Notes: generated by a model from the sequence alone, not told the origin. Shown: positions 26,846 to 36,764, counted from the first letter of the stretch. The stretch is DNA of 64,000 bases from CAVYWD01 sp963772225 (GCA_963772225.1 CAVYWD010000001.1:1364001-1428000), one strand, 5' to 3'. Numbers and translations are program-made.

Positions 26846-29800
26846 ATGAGCCGTGCCCCGAGCCTCCCCATCGCCATGCTCCTGCTGTTCGGCATCGCCT
26901 GCACGGACGGCATCGTCTCCGGCCTGACGGGCGGGTCGAGTGGCCCTTCGCCGGGGCGGCAAGACGGGGGAGGTAGCGGCAGCGGCACCGGAACCGGCAC
27001 GGGGACCGGCTCTGACGGAACGGGGTCCGGCGACGACTCCAGCACTGGGGACGACACGGCGAGCTCGCCGGTCTACCGTTCGCCGTATGCGGTGGCCTAC
27101 TCCAACGACTCTTCGCTGCTCGCGGTGACCGACGCGACCGCCGGTGAGTTGGCGATCCTGGACCCCAAGGCTGGCACATCGCTCCGCTCTGTGAAGCTGA
27201 CCGGCCGGCCCAAGGGGCTCGCGTGGTCCGGGGCAAGTCGGGTCCTGGTGGCCGAGTACGGCGGCGGCACTGTCGCCGACGTGGACGCCGCCTCCGGCAC
27301 CGTCGTCCGGCGCCTTCAGGTGGGGCCCAAGGCGACGGACGTCGCGGTGACCTCCGATGGAAAACGAGTGCTCGTGCCCGACTTCGGCCTGAGCCAGGTC
27401 CTCATCCTCGACGGCACGACCGGGGCGACGCAGGCCACCGTGGCGGTCGCTCCCTATCCCTTCGCCATCGCCCTGTCGCCCGACGGAAGCACGGCGGTGG
27501 TGAGCCACCTGGTGGCCTCGGGCGATGCCACTCAGCCCGACGCCGCGGCCTCGGTGACGCTCATCGACGTCGCGAACGCCAAGGTCGCCGCCACCGTCCG
27601 GCTCCCGCTCGGCTCTTCCGCCGTGCGCGCGGTGCGCTGCTCGCCCGACGGAAAGTGGGCCTACGCGATTCACAACCGGGGGCGCACCACCATCCCGGCG
27701 ACGCAGCTGCTGCGGGGTTGGGTCAACACCGATGCCCTCTCGATCATCGACCTCTCCAGCCGAAGCCTCTACGCGACCGTGCTGCTCGACCGAATCAGCG
27801 AGGGGGCGACCGACCTTTGGGGCCTGGATGTGAGCAAGGACGGCAATAGCCTCTGGGTCTCGGCGGCGGGGGTGCACCAGGTGCTCCGCGTCGACCTCTC
27901 GCTGCTGCACCAGCTGCTGGCGGGCAAAATCCCCTCCTCGCTCGTCCGCACGGCGGGAAAGGTTCCCACCCTCCAAGATCGCTACAAGAACGCCTACAAC
28001 CGGCCACTCTCCGACGTGTGGTTCGACATCGCCAGCGACCCGACGAAGCGAGCGCTCCTGGCGGACGACCTCGGGGCGCTCTACGGCGCCGGGGCGCTCC
28101 AGGTGCTCCGGCTGACCCCTGCCCGCGGGCCTCGCGGCATCGCCGTCTCACCCGACGGGAAGCAGCTCGCGGTGGCCCTCTACTTCGCGGGCCAGGTCGG
28201 TCTGGTGAACGCCTCCACCGTCCAGGTCGACCGGTTCATCGATGTGGGAACCCAGCCGGATGAAACCTGGGCACGCCAAGGAGAGCGCCTGTTTCACGAC
28301 GCCTCGAGCTCACTGCAGGGTTGGCTATCCTGCGCGACCTGCCACGTCGACGGCGCGTCCGACGGCCTCCGCTGGGATCTCGTGAACGACGGCGTGGGAA
28401 ACGCCAAGAACACCAAGTCTTTGGTCTACACGCCGAACACGCCTCCGTCGATGGCCCACGGAATATTCGCGGACGCCGCCGCGGCCATCACCGCGGAGTT
28501 CAAGTACGTCAAGGCCGTGATACCGGAAATTTCCCAGCAACGCGCATTGGCGGCCTACGTGAACTCCCTCTCCGCAGAGACGGACCCAATCCGCAAGGGA
28601 GGGAAACGGAGCGATTCCGCGCAGCGCGGGCAGGCAGTCTTCGCGAACGCGGGGTGCAGCCAGTGCCACTCCGGCAAATATTTCAGCGACGGGAAGATGC
28701 ATGATGTGGGGACCAAGAACAGCAGAGACACCAGTGGCAATTTCAACCCACCGACGCTGTTGGGCCTATGGCGGACTGCGCCCTACCTGCACGACGGCTC
28801 GGCGGCGACGCTGAAAGACGTCATCGCTAAAACGAGCAACGGCGGGCTGCACGGCAACACCTCTGGGCTGGCCTCAAACCAGATCGACGACCTCGTTGAA
28901 TACCTTTACGAAATGGATTCGCCCGCGCCGGAGAAGGTGGACCTCTTCCCCGGCGGCGACGCTTCTCCTCCCAAGGCGGTGTTCCAGGGCGTGACTCCGA
29001 GCGCGAGCAGCCAAGGCGGGCTCGACCTCACGGATCCCAAGCTCGCCGTCCTGGACAAGATCCTCTTCATCAAACGCGACTTCTTGCCCACCGACGACAA
29101 TGGCCGCGGAGGCCACATCTGCGACCAGTACCACGGCTTCAACGCGCAGAGTGGAGGCGGGCTCTTCGTCCTTGAAAATGTCCTCTCCGGAAACCCCACG
29201 TTGAGAAACGTGCTGGCCAGCTCGACCTGCGCGAACGGCCCGCACCAGGGGAAAAAGCTCGAGGGCGGCGGATTCTTGTCCCCGGACCTGCACCCGGACG
29301 GCAATCAGATCCTCTTCGCCTATACCGACATCGGACAGTCCGAGACCTGGACCGAGAGCTCCACCTTCCACATATTCAAGGTGAATGCCGACGGCACGGG
29401 GCTCACCCAGATCACCCAGGGTTCGCACAACGACTTCGACCCGACCTGGCTCCCCGACGGAAGAATCGCCTTCATCTCGGACCGCCGCGGAGGCTTCGGT
29501 CGTTGCCACCCCCGACCGGTGCCGGTCTACACGCTCCACGTGATGAACGCCGACGGCAGCGGGATCGAGCCGCTCAGCTACCACGAGACCAACGAATGGC
29601 ATCCCAGCGTGGACCCGAACGGGCTCTTGCTCTACACGCGTTGGGACTATGTCGATCGCGGCTCCAATCAGGTTCACAACTCCTGGGTCACGACGCCCGA
29701 CGGGCTCGATGCGCGGGCCATCGGCGGCAACTACGCTACCCGGAACAACGTCACTCCCCGCGCGCTGATGAACATCCGATCCATTCCGGGGACGAACAAG

Positions 29801-31021
29801 TTCGTGGGAACCGCCGCGGCCCACCACCAGCAAGCCTACGGGTCGCTCGTCATCGTCGACCCGGACATCGAGGACGACGACGGCATGGCCCAATACACCG
29901 TCCTCACGAAGGACGCGGGCTTCCCCGAGTCCACGGTCGACAAGAACTACGACCTCAAGTACGCGACGGCTTGGCCCATCGACGAAAATCGCTTCCTCGT
30001 CGTCCACGATCCGTCGAGCAACGAGGCAGGCCTGACGAACAAACGGTTCGGCATCTATCTCATCGATGGCCAGGGCAACAAGAAGCTCCTCTACAAAGAC
30101 TCCGCTCACTCCTGCCTCGACCCCATCCCCCTCGCCGCGCGCCAGACTCCTCCGGTGTTGGCTTCGAGCCGGACCGGGGCCAAGACCGACCCCACGGAAG
30201 TCATCTTGCTCAACGTCTACGACAGCATGCTGCCCCTCCCCACCGGAACTGAAATCAAGGCGCTCCGGGTGGTGCAGGTATTCCCGAAATCCTCGCCGTA
30301 CACGATCAACCCGCGGCTGGGCCACAGCGCGGTTCTCTACAACGATCAGAATGGGCGCGGATCATTGGGCACGGTCCCGGTGGACAAAGACGGCAGCGCG
30401 CGCTTCCTCTTGCCCCCGGGCAAACCGGTGTTCTTCCAGGCGCTCGACGCGGACGGCCTCGCTGTGCAAACCATGCGCTCGGCGACCTACGTGCTGCCCG
30501 GCGCCGGCCGCCTCGTTTGCCAGGGTTGTCATGAAAGGCGGTATCGAGCCCCGCACCCACCCGCGGAGATGGCCACCGCCTTGTCCAGGTCGGCTTCGGT
30601 GTTGCAGCCCGAGGCCGACGGCAGCATGCCGATGTCCTTCGCGCGGCTGGTGCAGCCCATCCTGGACAAACACTGCGCGAGCTGCCACGAAGGGAACCGG
30701 CAAACATTCTCCCTGTCCCAGGGCAATTTCCAGAGCGACGGGGACCACTTTTTCAGCTCGTATGCCAACCTGAAACCCTACGTTTTCTATCACAACTACC
30801 CCTATGACTTCGGCCCCTCGGTGACGACGCCGGGAGAGTACGGCGCCCGCAAGTCCCAGCTCTACCCGCTCCTCAAGGGCGGCCACCAAGGCGTGACGCT
30901 CTCCAGCGACGAGCTTCAGGCAATCGCCCTATGGCTGGACCTGAACTCCGACATGTACTCCGACGACGTGCAGCGGGACGCGCAGGCCGGCGGGCAGGTC
31001 GTCACCCCGACGGTCCAGTAG
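26846..31021 (+). CDS. Multihaem c-type lipoprotein: beta-propeller, di-haem peroxidase-like, HZS-alpha-like and terminal cytochrome c domains (copy 1)
   Basis: 1,391 residues. Lipoprotein leader (LLLFGIACTDG) and a Gly/Thr/Ser/Asp linker; a YVTN-type beta-propeller (~77-470: SPYAVAYSNDSSLLAV, VAVAPYPFAIALSPDGS); a di-haem cytochrome c peroxidase/MauG-like part with haem sites CATCH (496) and CSQCH (604) plus MHDVGTK and TAPYLHDGSAATL; a second propeller (~720-1190: FLSPDLHPDGNQILFAYTDI, YHETNEWHPS, TRWDYVDRGS) of the kind seen in hydrazine synthase alpha and its many non-anammox homologues; and a C-terminal part with CQGCH (1225) and CASCH (1277). It must be exported by Sec and receive haem outside the cytoplasm. 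An electron-transfer or oxidase role is inferred; substrate unknown. The next gene follows after 14 bases. Confidence 0.85.
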   Translation: MSRAPSLPIAMLLLFGIACTDGIVSGLTGGSSGPSPGRQDGGGSGSGTGTGTGTGSDGTGSGDDSSTGDDTASSPVYRSPYAVAYSNDSSLLAVTDATAGELAILDPKAGTSLRSVKLTGRPKGLAWSGASRVLVAEYGGGTVADVDAASGTVVRRLQVGPKATDVAVTSDGKRVLVPDFGLSQVLILDGTTGATQATVAVAPYPFAIALSPDGSTAVVSHLVASGDATQPDAAASVTLIDVANAKVAATVRLPLGSSAVRAVRCSPDGKWAYAIHNRGRTTIPATQLLRGWVNTDALSIIDLSSRSLYATVLLDRISEGATDLWGLDVSKDGNSLWVSAAGVHQVLRVDLSLLHQLLAGKIPSSLVRTAGKVPTLQDRYKNAYNRPLSDVWFDIASDPTKRALLADDLGALYGAGALQVLRLTPARGPRGIAVSPDGKQLAVALYFAGQVGLVNASTVQVDRFIDVGTQPDETWARQGERLFHDASSSLQGWLSCATCHVDGASDGLRWDLVNDGVGNAKNTKSLVYTPNTPPSMAHGIFADAAAAITAEFKYVKAVIPEISQQRALAAYVNSLSAETDPIRKGGKRSDSAQRGQAVFANAGCSQCHSGKYFSDGKMHDVGTKNSRDTSGNFNPPTLLGLWRTAPYLHDGSAATLKDVIAKTSNGGLHGNTSGLASNQIDDLVEYLYEMDSPAPEKVDLFPGGDASPPKAVFQGVTPSASSQGGLDLTDPKLAVLDKILFIKRDFLPTDDNGRGGHICDQYHGFNAQSGGGLFVLENVLSGNPTLRNVLASSTCANGPHQGKKLEGGGFLSPDLHPDGNQILFAYTDIGQSETWTESSTFHIFKVNADGTGLTQITQGSHNDFDPTWLPDGRIAFISDRRGGFGRCHPRPVPVYTLHVMNADGSGIEPLSYHETNEWHPSVDPNGLLLYTRWDYVDRGSNQVHNSWVTTPDGLDARAIGGNYATRNNVTPRALMNIRSIPGTNKFVGTAAAHHQQAYGSLVIVDPDIEDDDGMAQYTVLTKDAGFPESTVDKNYDLKYATAWPIDENRFLVVHDPSSNEAGLTNKRFGIYLIDGQGNKKLLYKDSAHSCLDPIPLAARQTPPVLASSRTGAKTDPTEVILLNVYDSMLPLPTGTEIKALRVVQVFPKSSPYTINPRLGHSAVLYNDQNGRGSLGTVPVDKDGSARFLLPPGKPVFFQALDADGLAVQTMRSATYVLPGAGRLVCQGCHERRYRAPHPPAEMATALSRSASVLQPEADGSMPMSFARLVQPILDKHCASCHEGNRQTFSLSQGNFQSDGDHFFSSYANLKPYVFYHNYPYDFGPSVTTPGEYGARKSQLYPLLKGGHQGVTLSSDELQAIALWLDLNSDMYSDDVQRDAQAGGQVVTPTVQ

Positions 31022-31035
31022 ACAAAGGCGTGCCC

Positions 31036-32202
31036 ATGCTTGGCTTGGCTCGGGGAACAGAGGTTCTCGCGCTCGCATCGGCGCTCTGCCTCCTCGGCTG
31101 CGACCTGGAAGGGTACGCCGGAGGTCTCGGCTCGGGCGGCAACAACGGGGACGTGGGGATCGCGGGCGACTCAGCCGGCGATGGCGGGGGGCGCGACTCG
31201 TGGGACGGCGGGGCGGCTGACGGTGCGTCGAGCGACGTTGGATCCGACGGCGGCAAGGTGAGCGACGGCGGGTCCGACGGCGGTGCGGAAGGCGACGCCG
31301 GGCCCGCCGACGCCTCGGTGGTCGGCGACCCCCGCCGCGTGCTCCTGTGCGACGAAGGCAATCAGCGCGTCCTCCTGGTGGACCTCAAGGACGCCGGCAC
31401 GGCTGTCTGGCGGACGTCGCTCGACGGCCTGCGCGACATCCAGCTGGTGGGAAACGGGCGGGTCGGGGCGTCGATCGCCAAGGGCTATGTCGAGCTCGAC
31501 CTCAATACAGGCGAGAAGAAGAAAGAAGTCACAAACTTCGTCGGCGTGGAGAGCTTCCGACGGCTGCCCAACGGCCACACCATCCTCGGCGCCGACGCCA
31601 ACGGCGTCGTCACGCTCGAGGAACTGGACGAGCAGGACGCGCCGGTCGCGGGGCACAACGTCGCGTTCAGCCGCTACGGGATGCTCCGCCTGCTTCGGCG
31701 CACGCCCCAGGGCACCTTCCTGATGGGCGTGGGGACCAAGCTGGCCGAGGTCAACTGGAGCAGCGAGCCGCTGTGGGACATGGACATCCCGGACGGAAGC
31801 TCGGTCTACCAGGGCCTGCGCCTGCCGGACCAGACCATCGCGGTCACGTCGGGATACGGCGCGGCGATCCTCATCATCGACCCCACCACCAAGCAGGTGC
31901 TGAAGACCATCGGCGGCAAGGCGCAGTCCGACGCGGCGACCGTCGCTCCGAACTTCTTCGCGGGATTCCAAATCCTGCCCAATGGTCATTACGTGGTCAG
32001 CAATTGGGAGGGCCACGGCGGCGGGAACGGGGGCAAGGGCCTCCAGCTTCTGGAGTACGACCCGGCGGGGCAATTGGTGTGGTCGTGGAAGCAGGACCCC
32101 AACCTGGTGTCCTCGCTCCATGGCGTCATCGTCCTTGATGGGCTCGACACGACCCAGCTTCACGACGACGTCAACGGGGTACTCGCCCCGGTAACGCAGT
32201 AG
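31036..32202 (+). CDS. Beta-propeller lipoprotein (PQQ/arylsulfotransferase-like repeats)
   Basis: 388 residues. The leader ends LCLLGCDLEG; linker with DGGSDGG units to about residue 95. The mature domain has propeller-like repeats: RRVLLCDEGNQRVLLVDL, FRRLPNGHTILGAD, LRRTPQGTFLMGVG, FQILPNGHYVVSNWEGHGG, which resemble the PQQ-type or arylsulfotransferase-type beta-propellers. No catalytic His/Arg set was recognised, so a binding role is as likely as an enzymatic one. It starts 14 bases after the multihaem fusion gene and is surely co-transcribed, so it may be that protein's partner; no equivalent follows the second fusion gene. The ATG at 31036 has AAAGG upstream; GTG at 31030 is possible. 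Confidence 0.75.
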   Translation: MLGLARGTEVLALASALCLLGCDLEGYAGGLGSGGNNGDVGIAGDSAGDGGGRDSWDGGAADGASSDVGSDGGKVSDGGSDGGAEGDAGPADASVVGDPRRVLLCDEGNQRVLLVDLKDAGTAVWRTSLDGLRDIQLVGNGRVGASIAKGYVELDLNTGEKKKEVTNFVGVESFRRLPNGHTILGADANGVVTLEELDEQDAPVAGHNVAFSRYGMLRLLRRTPQGTFLMGVGTKLAEVNWSSEPLWDMDIPDGSSVYQGLRLPDQTIAVTSGYGAAILIIDPTTKQVLKTIGGKAQSDAATVAPNFFAGFQILPNGHYVVSNWEGHGGGNGGKGLQLLEYDPAGQLVWSWKQDPNLVSSLHGVIVLDGLDTTQLHDDVNGVLAPVTQ

Positions 32203-32244
32203 CCAGCGAGGCCGCGCCTCAGACCGACCAGGCATCTTGTTGAC

Positions 32245-32475
32245 GTTGCGGCGCAGCCTCGCGTCGACAGTCGATGGTCAATCGTCGATGGTTCTGCGGG
32301 CACCCGGCTCGGCGAAAGACTAACGAGGCAGCGCCTCTACGACAAGGCATATCGAGACGGTTTCGGCGCAGCCTCGCGTCGACAGTTGATAGTCGATGGT
32401 TGATAGTTCTGCGGGAACCCGGCTCGGTGGAACACTTGACTCAAGTGCATCATCACGTTCGCGGTCCCAAGGCCT
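32245..32475. repeat. Intergenic repeat family S, two units plus a 15-base palindrome
   Basis: Two units beginning GGCGCAGCCTCGCGTCGACAG (32250 and 32365), followed by variations of TCGATGGTCAATCG and GTTCTGCGGG, lie between convergent genes. The second is followed by CACTTGACTCAAGTG (32433-32447), a perfect 7-base inverted repeat around one base. A related copy is at 57346; the flank recurs at 36552. Confidence 0.7.
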
Positions 32476-32664
32476 CTCGCGCAGACCCTGTCGCGCCCGC
32501 CGTCACCGAAATCAATGGGCGATGACTTCCCCGCCTCGCCGAGGTGGCGCCAAGGTCGCGCGCAGCGCAGAGGCGAGAGCAGGTCGCCCAGGCACGATTT
32601 GACGAGGTGAGAGAATTGGCGAGTGTTGCTCGCCGAGCGGGTCCTTCAGAACGAGGCTCGCCGC

Positions 32665-35067
32665 CTACTTGCCGACCCGCAGGACTGCGCCCGACTCGCC
32701 AAGCTTCTTCCCACTGGCGTCGACGATCTGCAGCGTGTAGCTGCCGGCGGAACTGGGGACGGCGATGGACGTCGCGTCCCCCGCCGCCCGGGTCATTTTT
32801 GCGCCCTCGGCGAAGGTGGTCGTCCCGGCCGGTGCGAGCCACACCACGTTCGCGGCGCTCCCGCTGCTTCGGATGGGGAGGCTGCCGGTCCCGGTCGGCA
32901 CCGAGCAGCTCGCCGGGAACACGTAGTCCTGGGTCGCCAGGACGCTCGCGGGGATGATATTCCGGTAGGCGTCCTCGACTCCTGCATTCAGGCAGAAAGT
33001 ATACTGAGCCAGAGGCCACACGTTGTCCGCCACAGCGATCGGCGCGTCGATCTGGCTGGACGGCGGGGTGACGCCCATCTTGTTGACGGTCGCGTACGTC
33101 CTCAGGATGGTCAGGTCGTGCTTTTGACCGAAGTCCTCGGAATTGATCGTGTACTTCACGCCCGGGTCGATATCGAGGACGTTGTCGTTCTCGGTGATAT
33201 AGGCGCTCCCTTCATCGTTATGCAGCCCGTAGGTCGGTCCGGAGGTCGCCGGAGGAATTCCTTTGACGTAATTCTCGTTAATCGTGGTTTGCGGCATCGG
33301 CCCCAGCGTGTACACGGCGCCGCTGTCATGGAGGCGGCGCATCATGTCTATGAAGCGGTTGTTGTTCACCGCATTGGCCTTGCAGGTCTTCGAGTCGAGG
33401 AAGTTCTGCCATCCCCAGCCGAGGTTCACGCCGTTGTAAGCGGTGGTCTGGAACTGGTTGTGCGTCACGGTGAGCGTGTCCACGAAGAACGCGGTGAGCC
33501 CCGCGTGGCCGCCGAACCCAGGAACCATGCTCAGCTGAATGAGCAGGTTGTTGGAAACGGTGTCGTTGGTGCAGATCCCCTCCACCCCGGGCGCAAACTT
33601 CTCTTTCGAGCCGCCGTCGCCCAGGTAGACGTGCTGGGGGTGTCCCACGGTGATTCCACTGCCGGAGATGTCGGTGATGTAATTCCCCACGATCTTCGAG
33701 TTGATGACGTCGTTGATCATCGAGACCCCTTCGGCCCCGCTGTGCTTCACCACGTTGCCGATGATCTCGATGGAGTCCGCGCTGTTCACGTTGATCACCC
33801 CAGGGAGGGTGTCGACAATCTCGTACTTGGTGCTATGCCAGTCGCCGCTGCCGTAGGCGATGTAGAACGTCGCCCCTTGTACGGAAGCCTTCCCGTATGA
33901 GCTGCCGACCTGGGCGAGGCTCCAGTCGGTATTGGAGAAGGTAATGCCCTCGAAGGTGAGGTTCTTCACGCGCGCCGAGTTCGAGGTCCCGGCAACGTCG
34001 AGCAGGCTCTCCGCCACCGGCGCTTCGACGTCGGCAGTGGACATGTCCTCTCCGGCGCGGGCGTAGTAATAGAGGGTGCCCGCCGTTTTGTCGTAGTAGA
34101 ACTGGCCCGGGGCGCTCAACAGCTCATAGGCATTGAAGATGATATGGGTTCCGGAGGTGCTGAACCCCGAGCCCCACCCGGGCAGCTGGGCGATGGCGCC
34201 GTAGGGCTGCTGCAGCAGAAGGGCGCGAGCGCCGTCCGAGGTGGTCACCACGTCCCGGACACAGACGATGTTCTCGTTCCAGGTCGACGAGTTCACAATC
34301 TCCAGGTCGTCCTTGTTGGCGGCGATGGCCGGGAGATCGCTGGCGGCGTATTTCACCCCGTCGGCGCCGCTCCCGCTGACCCAGGCCCAACTGGCCTGCC
34401 CTGCGGTGACCGAGTAGGTGTTATAGCTTCCCTTCGCCGCGACGCTCTTGCTGCTCATCGCTGCCCGGGCATCGTTCACGTAAAGGTTGCGCAGCTTCTT
34501 GGCTCGCTTGAGCGTCGCCTTGTAGATGCCCCCGCTGTCCTGGGTCCAGCCCGTGACCCGCGTCGCTCCGTTCACCACCGGCACCTCACCCGGGTAGGCC
34601 TGGTAGTGGATCCGGTGGCCATTCGTCCCGGAGTCCTGCACGCCGAGGGCGAGGGCGCTGTCAATCCGATGGTCACCCCCGCGCAAGTAGACGTAGATGT
34701 CGCTCGTCATGTTGCCGTTGACCAGCCGCACCGCGTCTCGAGCTTTGGTGAGAGTCTTGAATGGCGCGGCCTCCGTGCCCGAATTGTCATCGCTGCCGGA
34801 GGGCGAGACGAAATAATGTGCCTGACCCGGCGGCAGCGTCCCGCTGTCCGCGCCACCGTCCGCGACGGCTCCCGCATCAAGGGACGGCAGCGGACCAGCA
34901 TCCAAAGCCACTGCGCCGCCGCCGTCGCGGTTTTCCTGGATCGAGGCATCCGGCGTCGTCTGAACCCCCGGAATTTTGCTCGCCTCTCCGGGGAAGCAGG
35001 CGCCGAGCCAGACCAATGCAGTAAGAAAGACGCATCGTGGTCGCCACCATCGATCCGCCTGACTCAT
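32665..35067 (-). CDS. Large right-handed beta-helix lipoprotein, probable carbohydrate-active enzyme
   Basis: 800 residues. The leader ends LVWLGACFPG, then an Asp/Gly-rich linker to ~70. The mature part begins HYFVSPSGSDDNSGTEAAPFKTLTKARDAVR and DIYVYLRGGDHRIDS, the usual opening of secreted parallel beta-helix polysaccharide enzymes, and continues with Asn-rich coils (NSADSIEIIGNVVKHSG, NDTVSNNLL, VNNNRFIDM). The plan resembles GH141- or GH120-type proteins, but I cannot assign a family. Candidate acidic residues lie in HDSGAVYTLG and LHNDEGSAYI. The last ~90 residues form a small beta domain. ATG at 35065-35067 with CGGAG upstream. The neighbours make a hemicellulose substrate likely. Confidence 0.7.
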   Translation of the reverse strand: MSQADRWWRPRCVFLTALVWLGACFPGEASKIPGVQTTPDASIQENRDGGGAVALDAGPLPSLDAGAVADGGADSGTLPPGQAHYFVSPSGSDDNSGTEAAPFKTLTKARDAVRLVNGNMTSDIYVYLRGGDHRIDSALALGVQDSGTNGHRIHYQAYPGEVPVVNGATRVTGWTQDSGGIYKATLKRAKKLRNLYVNDARAAMSSKSVAAKGSYNTYSVTAGQASWAWVSGSGADGVKYAASDLPAIAANKDDLEIVNSSTWNENIVCVRDVVTTSDGARALLLQQPYGAIAQLPGWGSGFSTSGTHIIFNAYELLSAPGQFYYDKTAGTLYYYARAGEDMSTADVEAPVAESLLDVAGTSNSARVKNLTFEGITFSNTDWSLAQVGSSYGKASVQGATFYIAYGSGDWHSTKYEIVDTLPGVINVNSADSIEIIGNVVKHSGAEGVSMINDVINSKIVGNYITDISGSGITVGHPQHVYLGDGGSKEKFAPGVEGICTNDTVSNNLLIQLSMVPGFGGHAGLTAFFVDTLTVTHNQFQTTAYNGVNLGWGWQNFLDSKTCKANAVNNNRFIDMMRRLHDSGAVYTLGPMPQTTINENYVKGIPPATSGPTYGLHNDEGSAYITENDNVLDIDPGVKYTINSEDFGQKHDLTILRTYATVNKMGVTPPSSQIDAPIAVADNVWPLAQYTFCLNAGVEDAYRNIIPASVLATQDYVFPASCSVPTGTGSLPIRSSGSAANVVWLAPAGTTTFAEGAKMTRAAGDATSIAVPSSAGSYTLQIVDASGKKLGESGAVLRVGK

Positions 35068-35131
35068 CGACACTCCGCGCAGGGCGATGGCCCCGGTCAA
35101 ACCAGCTGATTGGACTGTCTGCCTTTTGCTA

Positions 35132-35159
35132 GGAGGCCTTCTCCTGAGCGATCGGGTCA
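35132..35159 (-). promoter_or_regulatory. TGACCC-N18-CTC promoter of the beta-helix gene
   Basis: Minus strand TGACCC at 35159-35154 and CTCC at 35135-35132, spacing 18; about 65 bases before the start codon. It is divergent from the promoter at 35253. Confidence 0.65.
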
Positions 35160-35252
35160 GGAGGACCTCCGGACCACGTCGCCTACGGGTGCGATGCGGA
35201 ATCTCGAAGCACCACGGCTCTCCCGCGCTCTCCCCCACCTCCCGTCCGGCGA

Positions 35253-35281
35253 TGACCCGGATCGAGGGGCTCCCGCCCTCT
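35253..35281 (+). promoter_or_regulatory. Variant TGACCC-N19-CTC promoter of the CE1 esterase gene
   Basis: TGACCC at 35253-35258 and CTC at 35278-35280, spacing 19; about 108 bases before the start. Confidence 0.45.
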
Positions 35282-35387
35282 TGTAAAAGATCCGAGCAGA
35301 ACGACGGAGGCAGCGCCGAGGCAGCAGCAACCTGATCCCGAGCACCGCTCGCGTCAGATCAAGCTCGGTAGCTCAAGGAGAAGGCCC

Positions 35388-36551
35388 ATGACGAGGAGAT
35401 CCGTCACCGCCCTACGCGACAGCTTGGTGCTCGCAGCTTTCCTGACATCCGCGAACATCTCGCTCGCGGACTCGCTACCAACCATGCCGCCGACCGGATA
35501 TGACAAGGGCAGCGTCTTCCCAGCGGGCAAGGTCCAGACAATCACATACCATTCGTCCGTGACGAACAGCGACCGGTCGATGGAGGTGTACACGCCACCG
35601 GGGTATGACCCGAGCCGGAAGTACCCTACCATCTATGGGATTCACGGCATCGGCGCTTGGCCAGACACGATCTTTGCCGACTGGTGCGTCGGCGCCGCCT
35701 TCGTGTCGGACAACCTCATCGGCCAGGCGAAGATCCAACCCACGATCATCGTGGCGATGGACGACAACGACGTCGACTCCCATCGCGAGCTGTTCGAAGC
35801 CATCATCCCCTATATCGAATCACACTTTCCCGTCATTGCCGACGCCGATCATCGAGGCATCTACGGCTACTCCATGGGCGGCGGGGTTACGTTTGCCGAA
35901 GGAATTGGGAATCTGGACACCTTTCACCACATCAGCCCATCCTCCGCCACGCCGTTCAATCACCCCTCCGACCAGGACATGTTCCCCAACGGCGGGGCCG
36001 AGGCCAAGCAGAAGATAAAAACGCTCTTTATGTCCTGCGGCACGGCGGATTGGGATGGCTTCTATCCTCCCAATCTGGCGACACACGAGTACTGCGACGC
36101 CAACAACATTCCACACTATTGGCTGGCCGTTGAGGGCGGCGGACACGACGGGAGCGTCTGGAGACCCGCCATGTGGAACTTCCTCCAACTGGCATTTCCG
36201 GCGACGACGTCCGACGGCGGAACTGACGGCGGAGACGGCGACCTCGACCCGGGCGACCAGGACAGCGGCGCTGGTGACCCCGACGCAGGCTCTGCTGACA
36301 GCTCCCGCGACGCCGGCGCAGCGGCCGACGCCAATGCCGAAACATCGCGCGACGGAGAGCCACCTCTCGCCGACGCCAGCACCAGCGGAAGGGGGAACGA
36401 CGGCGGGGACGCCGGAGCGAACGCCAACCCGGTCTACGGAATCGGTTGTGGAGTGGCATCGGGCCCCACAGGCGCGCTGCTCGACGGCTGGCTCCTCGTC
36501 CTCCCGGCCTGGTTGATGCGGACGCGTCGCGCACGCCGAGGGGAGTCCTAG
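35388..36551 (+). CDS. CE1-family esterase with C-terminal MYXO-CTERM-like anchor
   Basis: 387 residues. Feruloyl or acetylxylan esterase of the esterase-D/CE1 type. Cleavable signal peptide with no lipobox Cys; catalytic domain ~30-270 with VYTPPGYDPSRKYPTIYGIHGIG, the nucleophile Ser162 in GIYGYSMGGG and a His candidate in EGGGHDGSVW. An Asp/Ala/Gly linker (~275-350) then leads to a C-terminal GIGCGVASG segment, a hydrophobic stretch (LLDGWLLVLPAWLM) and RTRRARRGES, which resembles the MYXO-CTERM signal processed by myxosortase in Myxococcota. The linker thus sits next to the anchor, as in the lipoproteins. AAGGAGAAGG precedes the ATG. Confidence 0.85.
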   Translation: MTRRSVTALRDSLVLAAFLTSANISLADSLPTMPPTGYDKGSVFPAGKVQTITYHSSVTNSDRSMEVYTPPGYDPSRKYPTIYGIHGIGAWPDTIFADWCVGAAFVSDNLIGQAKIQPTIIVAMDDNDVDSHRELFEAIIPYIESHFPVIADADHRGIYGYSMGGGVTFAEGIGNLDTFHHISPSSATPFNHPSDQDMFPNGGAEAKQKIKTLFMSCGTADWDGFYPPNLATHEYCDANNIPHYWLAVEGGGHDGSVWRPAMWNFLQLAFPATTSDGGTDGGDGDLDPGDQDSGAGDPDAGSADSSRDAGAAADANAETSRDGEPPLADASTSGRGNDGGDAGANANPVYGIGCGVASGPTGALLDGWLLVLPAWLMRTRRARRGES

Positions 36552-36601
36552 CGAGGCTGCCTCAAGTGCATTAGGTTCGCGCCCCTCAACGCCTCTCGCG
36601 A
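36552..36601 (+). repeat. Partial copy of the repeat-S flank
   Basis: CTCAAGTGCAT, then GTTCGCG and GCCTCTCGCG, the same sequence that follows the palindrome at 32433. It lies directly after the CE1 stop codon. Confidence 0.5.
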
Positions 36602-36672
36602 TGCCAATCCTTTGTCCCATGGCACCTTCTGCCGTGGGACCCCGTGCGTCGTCACTCTCGGGCCGAATTCGA

Positions 36673-36703
36673 TGACCCATTTCGCGGCGGTGAGGCCACA
36701 TAG
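36673..36703 (+). promoter_or_regulatory. TGACCC element upstream of GH54 copy 2
   Basis: TGACCC at 36673-36678. At the 18-base spacing CACATAG is found in place of CTC, so this is a weaker match, 92 bases before the start codon. Confidence 0.4.
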
Positions 36704-36764
36704 GCTCAGTCAGTCGAAGAGAGCGCCTGAGGAGCCTGCCCGTGCCAACCGCTGCGGAGAGAGC

